Counted from the stretch's first letter, positions 22,062 through 30,942 are shown. The stretch is 64,000 nucleotides of DNA from Paenarthrobacter sp. DKR-5 (GCF_018531425.1 NZ_JAHBOI010000002.1:248001-312000), one strand, 5' to 3'. Notes: generated by a model not told the origin, from the sequence alone. Program-made: numbers and translations.

Positions 22062-22871
22062 ATGGAATTCCTTGATGTCGTGTTCAACCGGAAGACCACG
22101 AATGGTCCTTTCCTGCCTGACAAGGTCAGCGAAGAGCACCAGCAACTGCTCATGAGGGTGGCCGCAGCTGCGCCGTCCCAATTCAACAGCCAGCCCTGGC
22201 GGTTCGTGCTGATCGAGGACGACGAAACGATCCAGGAAATCGCCCGGATCAGCGGCGCCAGCATGACGAAAGTGATGTCCGAGGGGACATTCTTTGAACG
22301 CTACAAGAAGTACTTCCGTTTCAGCCCGGCGGAGATGGAGGAACACCGCAGCGGAATGCTCTTCGATCAGCTCCCGGCCCTTCTACGGCCGTTCACCAAG
22401 CGGGTGTTTACCCCGTCAGGTCAGTCACTGATGAATACGCTGCGCGTTCCCCGGACACTCGGTGAGGAGAACCGAAAACTGGTCGCCGGGTCTCCGCTGC
22501 TCGTGGGCGTGCTGCTCGATCGCAGCGAGTACCGGCCGGACCAGCTCTCGGGCTTCTACTCCGTGTTCAGCATGGGCGCCGCCATGGAGAACCTGTGGCT
22601 CACCACGGTGGAACTCGGCATGGGCATCCAGTTCGTTTCCTTCCCGATGGAGGTGCCCGGGAACTGGCGGCGCATCGAAGAACTGCTAAAGGTTCCGGAT
22701 GACTTGCAGCTGATGGCCGTATATCGGCTGGGCTATGTTCCCGCGAAGCAGCGCCGGCCCGCAATCGACTGGTCCAGCCGCGAGCGCAAGAAGCCTTCCC
22801 AGTATGTCTTCCGCGGAGCCTGCGACACTCCGCAGTCCGGCTGGGACGAGGCCGACGGGACGGCCCCGTAA
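22062..22871 (+). CDS. Nitroreductase-family protein
   Basis: A 269-residue protein of the FMN-dependent nitroreductase fold. It has an N-terminal motif like [11 protein letters not shown], the FMN-contacting [19 protein letters not shown] (about residues 35-53), and the dimer/active-site region [21 protein letters not shown] (about 171-191). Family members reduce nitroaromatics, quinones or flavins with NAD(P)H. It is longer than the typical 200-220 residues, mainly from a 110-residue middle insertion rich in charged residues and a C-terminal tail. ATG at 22062 follows GGAGG at about 5 nt. Confidence 0.85.
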   Translation: MEFLDVVFNRKTTNGPFLPDKVSEEHQQLLMRVAAAAPSQFNSQPWRFVLIEDDETIQEIARISGASMTKVMSEGTFFERYKKYFRFSPAEMEEHRSGMLFDQLPALLRPFTKRVFTPSGQSLMNTLRVPRTLGEENRKLVAGSPLLVGVLLDRSEYRPDQLSGFYSVFSMGAAMENLWLTTVELGMGIQFVSFPMEVPGNWRRIEELLKVPDDLQLMAVYRLGYVPAKQRRPAIDWSSRERKKPSQYVFRGACDTPQSGWDEADGTAP

Positions 22872-22935
22872 CGCCTTCCCTCCCGGCCGGGAGCGCCTTT
22901 CGTGCTTCGCTCCCCCCACGGATCCGGATTTTTCT

Positions 22936-22965
22936 TGCAGAGTGTGTAAACTTACGCGGTCTGCA
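22936..22965 (+). promoter_or_regulatory. Imperfect 30-bp palindrome upstream of the MFS exporter (likely TetR operator)
   Basis: Outer arms TGCAGA (22936-22941) and TCTGCA (22960-22965) match perfectly. Inner positions match at 5 of 9, centred on GTAAACTTAC. It is 58 nt before the MFS start codon, whose downstream neighbour is a TetR regulator. The size and dyad fit a TetR-family dimer-of-dimers site. Confidence 0.55.
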
Positions 22966-23023
22966 AAATTCCGGCCGCGGGCAGCGGCCCACCTGTCGTT
23001 CCCTTTGAGAGATTCGGATCCCC

Positions 23024-25159
23024 ATGTCCAAGCCCTCTGCCGTCCCGGCCGCGCACGCCCCGCGGGACGACGCTTCTTCGAGCCCGGTGATGAACCACCG
23101 CCAGATCCTGCTGGTCATCTACGGCCTCATGGCAGGAATGTTCCTCTCGTCGCTGGACCAGACGGTCGTGGGCACCGCGATCCGAACCATTGGAGATGAC
23201 CTGCACGGCCTGGACCAGCAGGCCTGGGTGACCACTGCGTACCTGATCACCTCGACGATCGCGACGCCGATCTACGGGAAGCTTTCCGACCTCTTCGGCC
23301 GGCGCCCCCTTTACATCTTTGGCCTCGGGGTCTTCATCGTCGGCTCACTGCTCTCCTCGTTCTCGACGTCGATGCTCATGCTCGCGGCGTTCCGTGCGTT
23401 CCAAGGCATCGGTGCGGGTGCGTTGATGTCGCTTCCGCTGGCGATCATGGGCGACATCCTCGCCCCGCGCGAGCGGGCGAAGTACCAAGGCTATTTCCTC
23501 GCTGTCTTCGCGGTGTCTTCCGTGGTCGGTCCCCTGGTCGGCGGCGTCTTTTCCGGCACCAGCGAGCTCCTGTTCATCTCCGGCTGGCGCTGGGTCTTCC
23601 TCGTGAATGTGCCGATCGGCTTCATTGCGCTCGGCATGGTGCTCGCGTTCCTGCACCTTCCCAAGTTCCATGACCGGTCCACGGCACGGATCGACTGGTG
23701 GGGCGCCACCGCCGTCATCGTCGCGCTCGTCCCGCTCCTCCTCGTAGCGGAGCAGGGTCGCGAGTGGGGCTGGGCCTCCGCCGGTTCGATCGCCTGCTAC
23801 GTCATCGGCGCGCTCGGGCTCATTTCCTTCATCGTGATCGAGCGGGCCATGAAGGAAAATGCGATCATTCCGCTGAGGCTGTTCCACTCGAGCACGTTCT
23901 CGATGGCCACGGTGCTGGGCTTCCTGGTCGGCTTCGCCATGTTCGGCGCGATGCTCACACTCCCGCTCTACCTGCAGCTCGTCACCGGCCTGACCCCGAC
24001 TGAGTCCGGCTTCGCGACGCTCCCGATGGTCGGCGGGCTGATGATCGCCTCGATCGTCTCGGGCCAGATCGTCGCCCGCACCGGCAAGTACCGGATCTTC
24101 CCGATCACCGGCACCTTCGTCACGGCGGGCGGGTACTTCGTCCTGACCTTCATGTCCATCGACAAGCCGCTGTGGTTCCTCATGATTGCGATGTTCCTCA
24201 TTGGTTTGGGCCTGGGGCAGCTTATGCAGTCCCTGACCCTCGCATCGCAGAATTCGGTGCGCCCGCAGGACATGGGCGTCGCGACAAGCTCCGCCACGTT
24301 CTTCCGCCAGATGGGCGGCACCTTGGGCACCGCCGTTCTGCTCTCGGTCCTGTTCGCCGTCATGCCCGGCAACATCACCACCGCGATGACAAACAGGGCG
24401 GATCTGACGTCGGCCCTGGATGCCGCCCTGACGCCATCCGTCGCGAACAGCCCCGCCAACTCCGGCGTCATGAAGCAACTCTGGAACCCTGTCGTTGGCC
24501 CGGTCAGGTCCCAGCTGCAGGCCGGCCTCGATGAAGGCACGACGGCGGCAAAGCGGGCCGCTGACCAGGCCGTCACCCGGCAAGTGACCGCTGCCGTGCA
24601 GCAGCAGGTCGCCGCTGGCCGCATTCCTGCGGCAGCCGCGCCGTCGGTCATCGCCCAGCAGGTCTCCGCAGCGAAGCCGGCCGCTGAGCAGCAGGCCCTC
24701 GCCGCCGCCGCCCAAAAAGCAGGAGCCTCCGTCGTCGACGGTCATCTGGCCGTCGACTACTCGGATCAGGCCCAGCGCTCCGCCGTCGTCGGCAGGCTCG
24801 TTCCGACCATGATCGACAAGCTCAATGAGGCTAGGGCGAACCAGTCGACATCCTCCTCGGCGACGTCGGACACCTCGTACCTCAAGGGCGCCGACGCGCG
24901 ACTGACCCGGCCGTTCATGACGGGCTTCAACTCCTCCGCCGTGAGCATCTACTGGGTGGGCCTTGGAGTGATCCTCCTCGCGTTCGTCCTGACCTGGTTC
25001 TTCAAGACTCCGCCGCTCCGCCAGCGCTCGGCGCTGCAGGAGCAGGCCGACAAACGCGACACTGCCCAAGACCTCGAAGTGTATGCCGCGGAGGGGGCAG
25101 CGGAGGCGGGATCGCCGACCGCTCCTGCAAGCGGGCCCGTCCGTGTCCACCGCCCGTGA
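23024..25159 (+). CDS. MFS drug exporter, DHA2 (EmrB/QacA) type with large extracytoplasmic loop
   Basis: A 711-residue proton-driven exporter with about 14 transmembrane helices. Motif A is GKLSDLFGRRPLY (about residues 86-98), and motif C is VVGPLVGGVFSG (about 166-177). LDQTVVGTA is the DHA2 motif D1. An unusual Ala/Gln-rich stretch of about 170 residues (about 465-635) lies between the penultimate and last helices and is predicted to be outside the cell. Related 14-helix pumps carry shorter loops. A TetR gene starts 4 nt after its stop. Confidence 0.92.
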   Translation: MSKPSAVPAAHAPRDDASSSPVMNHRQILLVIYGLMAGMFLSSLDQTVVGTAIRTIGDDLHGLDQQAWVTTAYLITSTIATPIYGKLSDLFGRRPLYIFGLGVFIVGSLLSSFSTSMLMLAAFRAFQGIGAGALMSLPLAIMGDILAPRERAKYQGYFLAVFAVSSVVGPLVGGVFSGTSELLFISGWRWVFLVNVPIGFIALGMVLAFLHLPKFHDRSTARIDWWGATAVIVALVPLLLVAEQGREWGWASAGSIACYVIGALGLISFIVIERAMKENAIIPLRLFHSSTFSMATVLGFLVGFAMFGAMLTLPLYLQLVTGLTPTESGFATLPMVGGLMIASIVSGQIVARTGKYRIFPITGTFVTAGGYFVLTFMSIDKPLWFLMIAMFLIGLGLGQLMQSLTLASQNSVRPQDMGVATSSATFFRQMGGTLGTAVLLSVLFAVMPGNITTAMTNRADLTSALDAALTPSVANSPANSGVMKQLWNPVVGPVRSQLQAGLDEGTTAAKRAADQAVTRQVTAAVQQQVAAGRIPAAAAPSVIAQQVSAAKPAAEQQALAAAAQKAGASVVDGHLAVDYSDQAQRSAVVGRLVPTMIDKLNEARANQSTSSSATSDTSYLKGADARLTRPFMTGFNSSAVSIYWVGLGVILLAFVLTWFFKTPPLRQRSALQEQADKRDTAQDLEVYAAEGAAEAGSPTAPASGPVRVHRP

Positions 25160-25163
25160 CGCC

Positions 25164-25751
25164 ATGACCGGCACCTTTGCGGCCGACGAGCCCGGCTCGC
25201 TGCGCGAACGCAAGAAGAAGCAGACACGGCGGGCCATCCACGACGCCGCCTACCACCTCGTGGCGGAACGCGGACTAGCCCACGTCACCGTTGCAGACGT
25301 CTGCACCACCGCGGCGGTGTCCGACCGGACCTTCTTCAACTACTTCCCCTCCAAGGCCGCGGCCGCTCTCGGCCTGCCGGGCACCGCGGTTACCGAAGAA
25401 AGCGCGCAGCGCTTCCTCTCGGGCACCGGTGAGCTCATTGATGATCTGTGCGAGCTCATCTCGAGCCTTCCGAGCGATGACGAGGACGGCGTCCAGCGCA
25501 TCAGGGAGCTTGTCAAGATCGAGCCGCACCTGCTTGCGGCCCTCCACCAGTGGACCTCAGGTTTCCGGCAGCGGGTGATCGAGCTGGCCGAACAACGGTC
25601 CTCCGGCCAGACGGCGCGGCTCGCCGTGGCACTCGTCTTCGCCGCCCTGATCCTCCATGCCGACAGCGGGTACACGGGGCGCGCCGGCCGTGCCAGCGCC
25701 GCCGAGCTTCGCAGGACGATTTCACTCCTCAGCTCGGTCGCAACGGACTGA
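25164..25751 (+). CDS. TetR-family transcriptional regulator
   Basis: A 195-residue repressor with an N-terminal helix-turn-helix (about residues 14-60): RAIHDAAYHLVAERGLAHVT then VADVCTTAAVSDRTFFNYFPSK. The C-terminal ligand domain is variable. I chose ATG at 25164, 4 nt after the exporter stop. A GTG at 25143 inside the exporter gene is an alternative. It probably represses the exporter operon through the palindrome at 22936-22965. Its 3' end overlaps the convergent DUF998 gene by 23 nt. Confidence 0.9.
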   Translation: MTGTFAADEPGSLRERKKKQTRRAIHDAAYHLVAERGLAHVTVADVCTTAAVSDRTFFNYFPSKAAAALGLPGTAVTEESAQRFLSGTGELIDDLCELISSLPSDDEDGVQRIRELVKIEPHLLAALHQWTSGFRQRVIELAEQRSSGQTARLAVALVFAALILHADSGYTGRAGRASAAELRRTISLLSSVATD

Positions 25752-26466
25752 CACCGGCTCGGGAGTCCTTGGAGTGGTCTTCGCCGGCGCGCAGCAGCTT
25801 GACGGCCAGGACCACCACCCACAGGAGGAACGAGCCAATCATGATGCGCTCGATCACGCCCAGCCACGGGGTGGGTTCTCCAGCGCCAACTGCCGGAACG
25901 AAGGAGTTTGTCCAGGCGCCGAAAACGAGTACGACGGCAAGTGTGAGGATCGAGTAGACACGGAAACCCTTCCCCAGAGCAGCAGCACCAAAGGCGAGGA
26001 TCGCGACATAGAGCAGCGCGTCCACTCCGCCGAGCACGAGATGCATGGTGTCGGTGAAGGAAGGGCCGCCGGTGATGTTCTGGCGCGCCGTCATCGGGAA
26101 CGGGAGCCACAGCGGACCGACGGCGCCGTAGCCGACGAGAAGGGCTCCCGTCACGCGAAGCGGCTTGTTCACCGCGGCTGATTTCTTTTGGCCTGCGGAC
26201 CTCCAGACTCCGATCCCGAAGGCAACGACCAGCGCCTCATAGAGGAAGCCCTCAACGGTGAGTGCTGTCCTCGTGGGAGCACCAACGGAGGTGAGCTCAC
26301 TGATCGTTTGTGAGAACGAGTCGTAGCCCGGATAGAACGACGCGGCCAGCACTTCCGCAGTGACGGGCCACAACAGCGACGACAGGATCCCGCAGGAGAG
26401 CAGGGCCTTGCGCAGTTGCCCGGTGGTTCCCCCCGACAAACCGCCGGCGCGGTGAATCGTAGACAT
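25729..26466 (-). CDS. DUF998-type integral membrane protein
   Basis: A 245-residue membrane protein with six to seven hydrophobic helices. The pattern FYPGYDSFSQTISELTSVGAP, split as YPGYDSFSQTISELT and GAPTRT, is the recognisable mark of the DUF998 family, whose role is unknown. Starts at ATG 26466 with GAGGAG about 6 nt upstream. It runs convergently with and overlaps the tetR 3' end, and lies just downstream of an SDR gene on its own strand. Confidence 0.75.
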   Translation of the reverse strand: MSTIHRAGGLSGGTTGQLRKALLSCGILSSLLWPVTAEVLAASFYPGYDSFSQTISELTSVGAPTRTALTVEGFLYEALVVAFGIGVWRSAGQKKSAAVNKPLRVTGALLVGYGAVGPLWLPFPMTARQNITGGPSFTDTMHLVLGGVDALLYVAILAFGAAALGKGFRVYSILTLAVVLVFGAWTNSFVPAVGAGEPTPWLGVIERIMIGSFLLWVVVLAVKLLRAGEDHSKDSRAGVSPLRPS

Positions 26467-26538
26467 CCAATCTCCTCAAGGCTTCATGCCGGCGAACCAT
26501 TTCTGTTGCTTCAGCCTGCCGCCGCGGAGGCAGTCCTG

Positions 26539-27408
26539 TCAGGGCAATTGGTCCCCTCCAGCGGGCGCGGGGGGCGCGTCCAGGACGGTGACGTGCAGCG
26601 GCATGCGGTTGGCGCGGCGAAGCCGCCCCGCCAGCGCGTTGCGCACGCCGCGGGTTACGAGGGTGGCCTTGGTAAGGCCGCGAAATTGGGCGGCGTCGGA
26701 GGTGACGAGGTCCAGCAGGGGCCGCGCTGCGTCCTCGGGTGTCTGGCCCCACAGCCCGACAACCACCTGCAGCGCACCCAGCCGCTTCTCGTAGCCACGC
26801 TGGGACGTGACGTGCTGCAGCATGTCCGTCATCACCAGGCCCGGGTTCATGCCGTGCACCCGGACGCCGGTGCCCTTGGTCTCCAGCCGCAGCGTCTCGG
26901 TGAACTGACGCACCCAGCGCTTGCTCGATGAGTAGGCGTTCTGCAGCGCCACCGGCCCTTGGTCGCCCTGCCCGTAAAGGTTGACGAGGTCCCCGTGGCC
27001 TTGCGCAAGGAATACCGGAAGAGCGGCGCGTGCTCCGTGGAACGTGCCGAGAATGTTCGTGCGCACCACGCGGGTGAAGTCGTCGACAGGGGTGGATGCC
27101 GTGGGCCCGTAGACCCCTGACGTCCCGGCGTTGTTGACCCAGATATCCAGCGTTCCGTGGCCGAGGGCCTCGTCGCGCAGAGCCTCGACGTCAGCCATCT
27201 CGCCGGTGTCGCAACGGCGCCCCCAGGCAGTGATTCCCTCGGTTCTCAGCTGGTCGACTGCGGCGGCTGTGCCGGCATCCGACCTGGAGGCCAGCACAAC
27301 CGTCGCTCCCTGCTGGCCAAGCACCCTCGCCATGGCGAGCCCCAGGCCGCGTGTAGACCCGGTTACGACGGCCACGCGTCCACGCAGCTGGTCATGTTGC
27401 GTATCCAT
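26539..27408 (-). CDS. Short-chain dehydrogenase/reductase
   Basis: A 289-residue NAD(P)-dependent oxidoreductase of the classical SDR fold. The cofactor motif VVTGSTRGLGLAMA (TGxxxGxG) is near residue 14, the structural motif NNAG follows near residue 91, and LVNLYGQGDQGP precedes the catalytic YSSSK (Tyr and Lys). The usual catalytic Ser position (S before GQG) appears to be Leu-Tyr-Gly, so the Ser is not obvious. The C-terminus is longer than average and Arg-rich. The substrate is unknown. Confidence 0.85.
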   Translation of the reverse strand: MDTQHDQLRGRVAVVTGSTRGLGLAMARVLGQQGATVVLASRSDAGTAAAVDQLRTEGITAWGRRCDTGEMADVEALRDEALGHGTLDIWVNNAGTSGVYGPTASTPVDDFTRVVRTNILGTFHGARAALPVFLAQGHGDLVNLYGQGDQGPVALQNAYSSSKRWVRQFTETLRLETKGTGVRVHGMNPGLVMTDMLQHVTSQRGYEKRLGALQVVVGLWGQTPEDAARPLLDLVTSDAAQFRGLTKATLVTRGVRNALAGRLRRANRMPLHVTVLDAPPAPAGGDQLP

Positions 27409-27489
27409 GTCTCTCTCTTACGCGCCGCGGCTGAGGAGGGCAAGACCTGCGGAGGTGAACCGAAACAGCAGTTCAGCTCCGACAGGTTC

Positions 27490-28551
27490 TCAGCCGAAGT
27501 TCGCGACGTAGCTGGGCACTCCCACGGCGGCGGTCGAGACGGGCGCGCCGGTGTCATTGATGACGTGGTCCAGGGTTCCGGCACCCAGGTTCACGGTCAG
27601 CAGGCCGTGAAGTTTCACGCCGGGCGTGACCGGCACTTCGAAACCGCGCGCAGCATGAATTGCGGGGTCAACATTGGTGTAGATGTAGCTGCCGCCGCCC
27701 CAGAGTTCGTGGGTCTTCACGGAGTCGGAGACTTTGTAGGCCGCCCAGCCCAGGACGCCGTCGTGCTGCCAGGCAGCCTGGTTGGGAGCGTCGTAGGGCA
27801 ACTCGTTCTGGAAAAAGACCGTCCTGCCGTTTTCGCCGTTCCAGACGACGTTGTACTTGCGGTAATGCTCTACGAACAGGCCGGTGGCAGTGACATTGTC
27901 GCCATTGATGACGACGCCGTAGTCCGCGGTGTTGGTGGTCCAGCCGACACCGTTGCCGTGGTCCGCACGCCAGGCCCAGATGTGATCGAGCAGCACATTG
28001 TCGCTGTTGACCTCCAGCCTCACCGTGGCTTTGCCCGCATGGGGCCCGCCGATGCGGAAGAACACATCGTGCAGCGTGGTGGGGTCGGCTGGATCGCTGT
28101 GCCTGCCGGAGCTGCCGGATTTGCCGGCCTTGCCGATCCGAACCAACGCCGGCGAATTCACGGCACCCGCATCGACGGTGATGCCGGCAACATCCACACC
28201 GGGCACGTCCGCGACGGTCAGCGGGACTGCGCCGTCAACGGCGGTCAGGGTGGTCATGCCGAGCCCGAGCACGACGGTATTGGCGCGCTTGACGGCGATG
28301 CTGTCGTCGATGTTGTAGACGCCCGCGGTGAGCAGCAGGTTCTTGCCGCGCGCCAGTTGCGAGTTGATGGTCTTGACCGAATCGGAGGGCGCAGCCACCA
28401 AGAAGTCGGAAAGCTGGATGCTGCGGCCCGCCGTCGGGGCGTGTCCCCAGGTGGTACCCGCGGATTCCTTGCGGGCGGTCGGAACGAAGACGCTGTACCG
28501 GCCGCCGGCGTCGACGGTGAGATAGGGCTTTTCCCGGGTTTCGACGACCAC
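27490..28551 (-). pseudogene. C-terminal remnant of a secreted beta-helix (adenylyl-cyclase/F5-8-type annotated) protein
   Basis: The 353-codon frame matches my recollection of the C-terminal, pectate-lyase-like repeat half of large secreted actinobacterial proteins often labelled adenylyl cyclase or coagulation factor 5/8 domain protein. Marks are LLLTAGVYNIDDSIAVKR, HIWAWRADHGNGVGWTTNT and LFVEHYRKYNVVWNGENGR. The expected signal peptide and N-terminal half (several hundred residues) are missing, and the first possible GTG (28551) has no ribosome-binding site. Right at that point homology switches to a LacI-type fragment on the other strand, so I read it as a truncated gene. Confidence 0.7.
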
Positions 28552-28559
28552 CCGGCGTC

Positions 28560-28776
28560 ACCGGGCGAGCTGCCGTTGACCACCGTTCGGCAGCCGACGT
28601 TGGAGATGGCCGCCCAGGCAGGCCGTCTCCTCCTTGCCGGAATCGACAGTCCAGGCGTCGGCCGGGAACCCCTGATCCACCCCGCGCGCCTGGTCGTACG
28701 GGCAAGCAGCCAGCGACGAGGCGACGTCGGCCGGGAGGTGGAGCGGGCCGCTGGCAGCGGATCCCCCGCAGGTTAG
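28560..28776 (+). pseudogene. 3' remnant of a LacI-family regulator
   Basis: The plus strand encodes, in one frame ending at TAG 28776, LPLTTVRQPTLEMAAQAGRL and then LIHPARLVVRASSQR. These are the closing strand and helix of the periplasmic-binding-like domain of LacI/GalR repressors (usual form LTTVRQP..EMG..AA..LL and LVVRxST). About 45 residues are recognisable. The DNA-binding domain and most of the ligand domain are absent. Upstream in this frame lies antisense of the beta-helix gene, so this is a fragment left by a deletion. Confidence 0.7.
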
Positions 28777-29156
28777 TGTGCGATCTCCCAGATGTGTCCG
28801 CCCGGGTCCTTGAAGCTGGCAGTCCGGATCCCCCAGGGTCGGTCCATCGGGCCATTGAGCAGTTCGACGCCGCGGGAGACCAGCTCAGCGCAGGCGGCGT
28901 CGACATCCGGAACGCCGAGGGTGAGCTGCAGCCGCGACCCCTCGTTGGCGCCGCCCACGTTGGCCGGTGAGATGAGTTCCGTCGCTGCGGAACTCTCCAG
29001 GAGGTTGATGAGAGTGTTGCCAAAATTGAACACGACAGAGTTCTCATCTTCGAACATGACCGGAAGCCCGAATACCTCACCGTAGAACGCTTTGGTGGCG
29101 GCGAGATCCTCCGTGAACAGCGTGATGGCGTCGATGCCCTTCGTCCAGGTTTCCAC
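28773..29156 (-). CDS. VOC-family (glyoxalase/bleomycin-resistance fold) protein
   Basis: A 127-residue protein with the paired beta-alpha-beta-beta-beta modules of the vicinal-oxygen-chelate fold: FTEDLAATKAFYGEVFGLPV near residues 14-33 and GIRTASFKDPGGHIWEIAH at the C-terminus. DPGGHIWEI contains the usual metal-binding Glu and the signature His. GTG at 29156 follows GGGGAAAA at a short distance. The stop overlaps the end of the LacI remnant by 4 nt. Reaction unknown: possibilities include glyoxalase, dioxygenase or resistance protein. Confidence 0.85.
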   Translation of the reverse strand: METWTKGIDAITLFTEDLAATKAFYGEVFGLPVMFEDENSVVFNFGNTLINLLESSAATELISPANVGGANEGSRLQLTLGVPDVDAACAELVSRGVELLNGPMDRPWGIRTASFKDPGGHIWEIAH

Positions 29157-29262
29157 TTTTCCCCCTGCTGCAGACTGCGAAACTTTGACGCCCTATTCTG
29201 CGCAGGGAAGACCCTCGAAGTCCATGAGGCCTGCCCTCCGGAAGTCCGGCACGAGCTACGGC

Positions 29263-29391
29263 TCAGGCGGCTCCGTTGCTCCGGGCGAGGGCAACGGCTT
29301 CCGCGACGTCACCGGCCCAAGGCTCTCCATGCCCGGGGAGCACCACCGTCGCTGACGTATCCGGTGACAGAACCCCTGGCGGGGCGTACGC
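29263..29391 (-). pseudogene. C-terminal remnant of a metallo-beta-lactamase-fold hydrolase
   Basis: The minus strand encodes about 43 codons ending TATVVLPGHGEPWAG-like: TSATVVLPGHGEPWAGDVAE and then AVALARSNGAA before TGA (29263-29265). The PGHGEPW motif and helix are the classic end of MBL-fold hydrolases. Upstream the frame meets a stop at 29392-29394, and the ANTAR-gene region begins on the opposite strand. No metal-binding HxHxDH part is present, so only the tail survives. Confidence 0.6.
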
Positions 29392-29480
29392 TCATAGCAG
29401 GCGAAATTACCGCCGAACCGCACAGCAAGCAGACTCGTTCCTCCTCATGGTTAGAGCGCGTGAGCAGGAATGAGGCCGTT

Positions 29481-30092
29481 ATGGCCCGTCACCCGGATCC
29501 CGGCACCGAGATGGCCGCCCTCGGGAACCTCCAGAACCTCGTCCTCGAGAGCGCGGAAGCGCAGGAATTCCTGCAAAATCTTGCCTTGTTCTCTGCCACC
29601 GCGCTGTCCGGGCCCGCGGATGTACTGAGCAGTGTGCCAGTTGAACGGGGCTCAGTGCCGGCCACCGTCGCCAGCAGCCATCCACGGGCCCTGGCGATGG
29701 ATCAACTGCAGTACCGCTACAACGAGGGCCCCTGCCTCGCAGCGCTGCGGACAAACACCACCAAGCACATTCACGTACTGCGGGAAGAGGACAGGTGGCC
29801 GCTGTACTGCACGGCAGCCTGGTCCGAGGCGTCCAAAACCCTCCGCCTGGCAATCCGGGTCGCAGCGCTGGCGGAGGACCGCAGGAACATGACAGGCGCC
29901 ATGGGATCGAACACCCCGGTCAGTCTGGCGGCCGGGGTCATCATGGCGGAGAACCGCTGCGGCCAGGACACGGCTTTGCGGGTCCTCAAAATGGCCTCCA
30001 GTACCCGGAACATCAAGCTTCACACTGTCGCGGAAACCATAGTTGCCTCCGTAGCGCAGAACCCGAAAGTCCTCGCTTTCCTGCGGAATTGA
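29481..30092 (+). CDS. ANTAR-domain RNA-binding regulator with a shortened GAF domain
   Basis: A 203-residue protein. An N-terminal GAF half (MDQLQYRYNEGPCLAALR, then DRWPLYCTA) is followed directly by the helix KTLRLAIRVAALAEDRRN and a C-terminal ANTAR domain (LAAGVIMAENRCGQDTALRV). ANTAR domains bind paired RNA hairpins to cause antitermination. Compared with usual GAF-ANTAR proteins, about 50 residues of the second GAF half are missing at the WSEASK junction (about residues 114-117, near 29820). The frame is intact. ATG at 29481 follows GAGG. Sensing is probably lost or altered. Confidence 0.75.
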   Translation: MARHPDPGTEMAALGNLQNLVLESAEAQEFLQNLALFSATALSGPADVLSSVPVERGSVPATVASSHPRALAMDQLQYRYNEGPCLAALRTNTTKHIHVLREEDRWPLYCTAAWSEASKTLRLAIRVAALAEDRRNMTGAMGSNTPVSLAAGVIMAENRCGQDTALRVLKMASSTRNIKLHTVAETIVASVAQNPKVLAFLRN

Positions 30093-30245
30093 GCGGCCAA
30101 AGCGACGCTTCGCCATGGGCTTGAGGGCCAGGGGGCCAGCGACGGCGCTTTGCCGTAGAGTGGCGAGCAAGCTTTCATCCGGGGGTGCAGCCATGAGAGA
30201 AGATCGCGTACGGCTGGACGCGAATCGTCAAGGAGCGTGCACGCC

Positions 30246-30722
30246 ATGGAAAGCACCGTTGTCCAGCAGAACCACCCCTCAGCGGGCGTGCCCAGCACCC
30301 TGCAGTTGCTCAGGCTTGCCGCCCGTCTCGCGGAGGACCGGAACAACGCCAGCCTCGCCCGCTTCGGGTTGACCCGGGCGTCACGAGCCATCCTCGACGC
30401 CGCGGCGACCGGTCCCGCCGGCTCCATTACCGTTGCCAACAGGCTGGGCCTGCGCCGGCAGAGCCTCGACCGCATCCTCCCGCGTCTCGAAGCACGCGGC
30501 TACATCAGCAGGACCTGGGTGGCCGCTCGCCGCTACCGCATCGAGATCACGAGTCTCGGTTCGGAAGTCGTGGCCACCATCCCGCCCGAACCTGCTCTCC
30601 TTGGCCCGGACGAGGAACAGGCACTTCGGCAAGGACTTTTCGATCTGCTTGCCGGTCTGCCGCCGGAGAAAGAGTTCTACGGCAAGGCGACGTCATTGGC
30701 CGCTGCGCCCGACGTAGAATAG
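30246..30722 (+). CDS. MarR-family winged-helix regulator
   Basis: A 158-residue protein with a MarR-like core. ASLARFGLTRASRAILDAAA is followed by the helix-turn-helix SITVANRLGLRRQSLDRILPRLEARGYISR (HTH TVANRLGLRRQSLDRIL) and a short wing. The wing segment TWVAARRYRIEITSLG is shorter than in classic MarR. ATG at 30246 has GGAG 10 nt upstream. A GTG at 30237 would abut that site. It lies beside the ANTAR gene in the same direction with 153 nt between. The target and ligand are unknown. Confidence 0.8.
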   Translation: MESTVVQQNHPSAGVPSTLQLLRLAARLAEDRNNASLARFGLTRASRAILDAAATGPAGSITVANRLGLRRQSLDRILPRLEARGYISRTWVAARRYRIEITSLGSEVVATIPPEPALLGPDEEQALRQGLFDLLAGLPPEKEFYGKATSLAAAPDVE

Positions 30723-30753
30723 TCCGCGTCGGCGGGGATCTCGGCCGGCGCCC

Positions 30754-30942
30754 CTAGTACCGCGAGTTCGGGCATCCCGGAGTCAGGCACTCAATCGTCG
30801 TAAACGTCCAGACCGCGGCTGGCGCCTTGTCGTCCTCGTCAACGCGTTCCCACGTCGGGTAGGCCGGCTGCCCGCACAGCGGGCAAGCAGCGGTGTAGCT
30901 GCGCATTTCCTCGGTCGTGAATTCCCGTCCCGCATCGTTCAT
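30754..30942 (-). CDS. Small zinc-knuckle-like protein (62 aa)
   Basis: A 62-residue protein with CPLCGQPAYPTW (residues 20-31) and ECLTPGCPNSRY at the C-terminus. The four Cys (C20, C23, C52, C57) could form one zinc site. No family name comes to mind. ATG at 30942 has TAGGAT 6 nt upstream, the leaderless pattern, which together with the Cys pairs supports a real gene. Acidic middle region DEDDKAP. Confidence 0.65.
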   Translation of the reverse strand: MNDAGREFTTEEMRSYTAACPLCGQPAYPTWERVDEDDKAPAAVWTFTTIECLTPGCPNSRY

